Assembly (NCBI GenBank): GCA_009904025.1
Contig: WYEE01000054.1
Coordinates: 1 to 8,152, forward strand
Origin: Thermogladius sp.
GTDB taxonomy: Archaea; Thermoproteota; Thermoprotei_A; Sulfolobales; Desulfurococcaceae
Reading direction: 5' to 3'
DNA length: 8,152 nt
The notes beneath the pieces were generated by a model. The model was given only the letters and a program-made list of their open reading frames with translations, did not search any database and was not told where the DNA came from. The translations under genes and the position numbers were made by a program. This document shows, piece by piece, positions 5,766-8,152 of the stretch (its first letter is position 1; every line of letters begins with the position of its first letter).

Positions 5766-6683
5766 TCACGAGGCTGTTTGGGAGCATAAACCTTTTCTCT
5801 TCAACTCTCTGTGCGCCTGTATAATTTTTGCTAGGACGAGGCTCCTGAACTCCCTTAATTTTGCTTTAGGCGGCGTGTTACCTGTGACTAGGATGATGTA
5901 GTAGTTTTTGTCGCTCTGCTCCTCTATTAGCACCTTGAAGTCGCCTAGTTCAACGAGGTTTTTCTTAAGCAAGTCCACGACTTGGATAGGGTCGCAGTCC
6001 ACGGGGAACTCGTATCTCACCTGGAACCTCTTCTCTTCCTGAACCTCCTCCATTACAATGCCTCCCGAGAAGAGGGTTGAATTAGGTATTTTAACCATCT
6101 CGCCTGAGTCGAGGATTATCTTCGTGTACATTAAGCCTACTTCCACCACAATGCCTTTCAATGATGGCACCGTGTAGTCTAAGCTGAAAGCCTTGTAGGC
6201 GGGGAATGTGATGGCTGAAACCGGTAGGCTTGTACCGCTTACTCTAACTATGGAGCCTGGTCTTATAAAACCGCTACCCAGGATTATCAAACCAGCGAAC
6301 AAGTTGGCTAAAACCGGCTGGAGCCCGAGGCCGAGCACGAGGCCTGTGAATGTAGCGCCCGCTAGTATACTCTCACCGCTTACACCTACTATAGCTAGTA
6401 TTACAACACCAAGCGTGGTGTAGCCTACTAGGAGGAACACGTTCCTGATCATGTATGCTTCGCGGCCTAACTGCTTAACCCTGGATAGAATCGTGAAGGA
6501 GACAAACTCTATTACTGATACACCTAGGATCAACGCTAGAATAGCCTGTATTAACGTGTAGTAGTTTACTATTACGACGCGTACATCCTCGGGGAGTATG
6601 CCAGGTTGCTTGATCGCCCACGCGACGAGCCCGATTACTATTATTAACAGTAATAAGTATACTAGCCTCCTCATGTAGCCCAC
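5766..6683 (-). CDS. MscS-family mechanosensitive ion channel
   Basis: MscS-type channels open under membrane tension to release solutes during osmotic downshock. The protein has membrane helices at about 5-24, 40-64 and 83-103, then the Gly/Ala-rich pore helix with GLVLGLGLQPVLANLFAG (114-131) and FIRPGSIVRV (139-148), the diagnostic TM3-to-beta-domain junction. The beta domain resumes at GIVVEVGLMYTKI (177-189) and ends with the family signature VKIPNSTLFSG (197-207). An alpha/beta C-terminal domain follows to 305. Canonical MscS passes from the 'GD.v.v' strand almost directly to 'G.V..I'; here some 25-28 extra residues (about 149-176) intervene. The longest frame starts with GTG at 6683-6681; ATG at 6674-6672 is a serious alternative only three codons in. 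The gene is divergent from the amidotransferase. Confidence 0.88.
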   Translation of the reverse strand: MGYMRRLVYLLLLIIVIGLVAWAIKQPGILPEDVRVVIVNYYTLIQAILALILGVSVIEFVSFTILSRVKQLGREAYMIRNVFLLVGYTTLGVVILAIVGVSGESILAGATFTGLVLGLGLQPVLANLFAGLIILGSGFIRPGSIVRVSGTSLPVSAITFPAYKAFSLDYTVPSLKGIVVEVGLMYTKIILDSGEMVKIPNSTLFSGGIVMEEVQEEKRFQVRYEFPVDCDPIQVVDLLKKNLVELGDFKVLIEEQSDKNYYIILVTGNTPPKAKLREFRSLVLAKIIQAHRELKRKGLCSQTAS

Positions 6684-6691
6684 TCAACTTG

Positions 6692-6731
6692 GTTTAAAGA
6701 CTTCGTCGACCTATAAACAAACCCGTGGGAG
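6692..6731. promoter_or_regulatory. Divergent promoter region for the MscS-like (-) and amidotransferase (+) genes
   Basis: On the plus strand, TTTAAAGA (6693-6700) is a TATA-like box that would start transcription near 6722, giving a leader of about 11 bases with GTGGGAG (6725-6731) close to ATG 6733. On the minus strand, GTTTATAG (complement of 6711-6718) would start the MscS-like transcript near 6689, nearly leaderless with respect to GTG 6683. The two boxes lie within 49 bases of shared intergenic DNA, so the genes' initiation complexes probably overlap. Confidence 0.45.
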
Positions 6732-6732
6732 C

Positions 6733-7566
6733 ATGTGCAGGCTACTAGCAGCCATAGGCTTGAATCCTAGGGGAGGCTGGCTCACAGACGTCTTCAAGGC
6801 TTTCGTGGAGTCAAGTAGGAGAGATGATTACCTCGCTAAGTTGACCGAGGGGAGGAGCTTTTCACACGACGATGGTTGGGGGATTGCAGGGGTCGGTATA
6901 GCGGGCTCGGAATACGCTGTCCTCTACCACAGGAGCCTCCTACCAATATTCCACAGCCACAGCGAGGCCGAATTAGAGTTCATACTGGATAGGTTGCGAC
7001 GCTACGATAAAATCTACTTTATCTCCCATGCTAGGAAGTCTAGTAGGAGGGAGCCCTACGGCGAGGAGTTCGTGCACCCCTTCAGATACGAGTTCGAGAA
7101 GGGCGTGGCCTGGTTTGCCCACAATGGGGGCGTAGACAAGAGGAGCCTAGGCAAGCTGCTCAAGGTAAACCACCTCTTGAGAGTCGACTCGGATATAGCG
7201 GGCTTGTTTATAGTGGATAGATTATCGAAGTGCACCAGCGAAATCGGGGAGTGCGTCGCCGACGCCTACAAGGAGTTAACCGGGTACGTCCCGGAGGGAG
7301 GGGCGTTGAACACCCTCCTCCTCTTGCTCTCCGAGACTGGGCCCCGCTTGTACGTGAGCTACTTCTACAAGGAGGCCACCAAGGGGATAGACCGCCTCTA
7401 CCGCGACTACTACAAGGTTTTCTCACTTGAGTCAGATGACTACATCGCCGTCTCGAGCTCGACACTATTAAACTACTACAACACGAGGAATGTTAGAGAG
7501 CTCGAGGAAGGCTTATACGAGTTGTCTGAGAGGGGCTTACGTAAGCTAAGCACGCTTGGTGGGTGA
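6733..7566 (+). CDS. Class II (Ntn-type) glutamine amidotransferase domain protein, GATase_6/YafJ-like
   Basis: The protein begins Met-Cys-Arg. In class II amidotransferases, Met is removed and Cys2 becomes the N-terminal nucleophile that splits glutamine to glutamate and ammonia. Supporting motifs in order are MCRLLAAIG (1-9), SHDDGWGI (44-51), SHARKSS (98-104) with R101 in the glutamine-carboxylate position, HPFRYE (115-120), FAHNGGVDK (128-136) with the oxyanion-hole asparagine N131, and RVDSDIAGLFIV (150-161). This set and the 277-residue length fit the standalone GATase_6 group (YafJ/EgtC-like) rather than the longer GlmS, PurF or AsnB enzymes. There is no fused synthase domain and no neighbour that would obviously take the ammonia, so the acceptor, or whether it acts as a plain amidohydrolase, is unknown. 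The ATG start is fixed by the catalytic Cys2. Confidence 0.85.
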   Translation: MCRLLAAIGLNPRGGWLTDVFKAFVESSRRDDYLAKLTEGRSFSHDDGWGIAGVGIAGSEYAVLYHRSLLPIFHSHSEAELEFILDRLRRYDKIYFISHARKSSRREPYGEEFVHPFRYEFEKGVAWFAHNGGVDKRSLGKLLKVNHLLRVDSDIAGLFIVDRLSKCTSEIGECVADAYKELTGYVPEGGALNTLLLLLSETGPRLYVSYFYKEATKGIDRLYRDYYKVFSLESDDYIAVSSSTLLNYYNTRNVRELEEGLYELSERGLRKLSTLGG

Positions 7567-7568
7567 AG

Positions 7569-7611
7569 CTTAAAAAATTGCTCAAAAGATATTAGTTAGA
7601 GCGGATGGTGG
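7569..7611 (+). promoter_or_regulatory. Promoter and ribosome site of aIF5A
   Basis: CTTAAAAAATT (7569-7579), just after the amidotransferase stop, is a good TATA-like box; transcription would start near 7600. GGTGG (7607-7611) lies five bases before ATG 7617. An in-frame ATG at 7605 is closed by TAA at 7614-7616, confirming 7617 as the start. The gene therefore probably has its own promoter. Confidence 0.55.
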
Positions 7612-7616
7612 TTTAA

Positions 7617-8015
7617 ATGAGTAAAACATATGATACTCTAGGAAACTTGAAAGTAGGTAGCTTCATCGTAATAGACAACGAGCCCTGCAGGATAGTTGAG
7701 ATGTCGAGGGCTAAGACGGGTAAGCACGGTAGTGCTAAAGCACACGTGGTGGCGATAGGCTTGTTCAGTAAAGCCAAGAAAACTCTCGTAGCACCGGTTG
7801 ACACCCAGGTTGAAGTACCCATCATAGAGAAGAGGGTGGGGCAGGTGATAGCCGACATGGGGGATAAAGTCCAGGTAATGGATCTAGAGACCTATGAGAC
7901 CTTTGAAGTAGAGAAGGAGCTTATAGATGACAAGATACGGGATAAAGTGCAGACAGGTGTTGAAGTAGAGTATTTATCAGTCATCGGTAAAAGGCTTATC
8001 GCTAGATTAAGGTAG
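7617..8015 (+). CDS. eif5A: Translation factor aIF5A (hypusine-containing)
   Basis: aIF5A binds the ribosome E site and helps peptide-bond formation at stalling sequences such as polyproline; in archaea it carries hypusine or deoxyhypusine. The modification loop KTGKHGSAK is at 33-41, so by alignment with human eIF5A (K50) the modified lysine is K36. The N-terminal SH3-like domain spans about 1-70 and the OB-fold domain about 72-131; the 132-residue length is typical for archaea. The loop has serine where many homologues have histidine (KHGSAK for KHGHAK), a mild variation. Deoxyhypusine synthase is not in the window; its substrate, spermidine, depends on the ureohydrolase pathway encoded about 6 kb away. 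The stop is nine bases from that of a convergent gene. Confidence 0.96.
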   Translation: MSKTYDTLGNLKVGSFIVIDNEPCRIVEMSRAKTGKHGSAKAHVVAIGLFSKAKKTLVAPVDTQVEVPIIEKRVGQVIADMGDKVQVMDLETYETFEVEKELIDDKIRDKVQTGVEVEYLSVIGKRLIARLR

Positions 8016-8024
8016 TGCTTCTGC

Positions 8025-8152
8025 TCACAATATATCGGGTATGAACGCAGGCTTCTCGGCGAGCCTTATTAACGGTATTGTAATACCTGGCTTAGGGTGT
8101 TTTGAAAACTCGAACTTCTCCTCGCTCAGTGAAGCTATGATGTAATTAGTGT
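8025..8152 (-). CDS. Partial CDS, C-terminal 41 residues of an unidentified protein
   Basis: Reading the minus strand from the window edge, an open frame runs from 8150 to a TGA at 8027-8025 and encodes 41 residues with a credible composition. It contains SLSEEKFEF and a Pro-rich KHPKPGITIPLIRLAEKP segment before the end at IPDIL. I do not recognise the family. It is convergent with aIF5A with a nine-base gap, in keeping with the tail-to-tail packing elsewhere in the window. The other two minus-strand frames hit stops within six codons, and the plus strand offers no better explanation, so this is probably the 3' end of a real gene cut by the window edge. Confidence 0.55.
   Translation of the reverse strand, partial: TNYIIASLSEEKFEFSKHPKPGITIPLIRLAEKPAFIPDIL

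Noticed and set aside
6475..6687. 70-residue minus-strand frame overlapping the start of the MscS-like gene in another phase
   Set aside because: No hydrophobic or domain pattern, no better start signal, and it conflicts with the clear MscS N-terminal helices.
7208..7465. 85-residue minus-strand frame inside the amidotransferase gene
   Set aside because: Extremely Arg/Ser/Pro-rich translation of a GC-rich stretch; the plus-strand amidotransferase explains the region fully.

Overview
The window looks like part of a hyperthermophilic crenarchaeal chromosome, most likely Desulfurococcales. The evidence is an archaeal/eukaryal-type glycyl-tRNA synthetase, an eIF-5A gene with a hypusination site, TATA-like boxes about 25 bases before short leaders, GGTG/GAGGTG-type ribosome sites, several TTG or GTG starts, and frequent AGG and ATA codons. 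The lineage is inferred from gene content and style; no rRNA is present to confirm it. It is gene-dense (no intergenic gap reaches 90 bases) and mostly housekeeping. I see no tRNA, rRNA, CRISPR array, complete mobile element or defence island.

Layout. At 5-829 (+) is a secreted ModA-like solute-binding protein, tail to tail with an agmatinase-family ureohydrolase (843-1718, -). A short hairpin at their junction supplies one stop codon and abuts the other, and it looks like the right end of an IS200/IS605 (TnpB) element. The ureohydrolase diverges from glycyl-tRNA synthetase (start placed at 1793, +) over a 74-base two-way promoter. Three bases behind glyS is a small predicted beta-barrel protein (3533-3916), followed by a small all-helical protein of unknown function (3974-4363) and a solitary SAM-dependent methyltransferase (4415-5335). 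The methyltransferase meets a DUF4870-like membrane protein (5337-5681, -) with one base between stops. Next comes an MscS-type channel (5766-6683, -), divergent from a class II glutamine amidotransferase (6733-7566, +). Then aIF5A (7617-8015, +), and finally the C-terminal end of an unidentified minus-strand gene (8025-8152).

Links between genes. Translation is one theme (GlyRS, aIF5A). The ureohydrolase and aIF5A can be tied by biochemistry: the ureohydrolase acts on the route to spermidine, and spermidine donates the aminobutyl group that makes hypusine on aIF5A. The other genes share no clear pathway. The points most worth following up are the IS605-end-like hairpin at 827-860, the small barrel protein coupled to glyS, the unknown helical protein, and the methyltransferase with an HPPY catalytic motif and no restriction partner.
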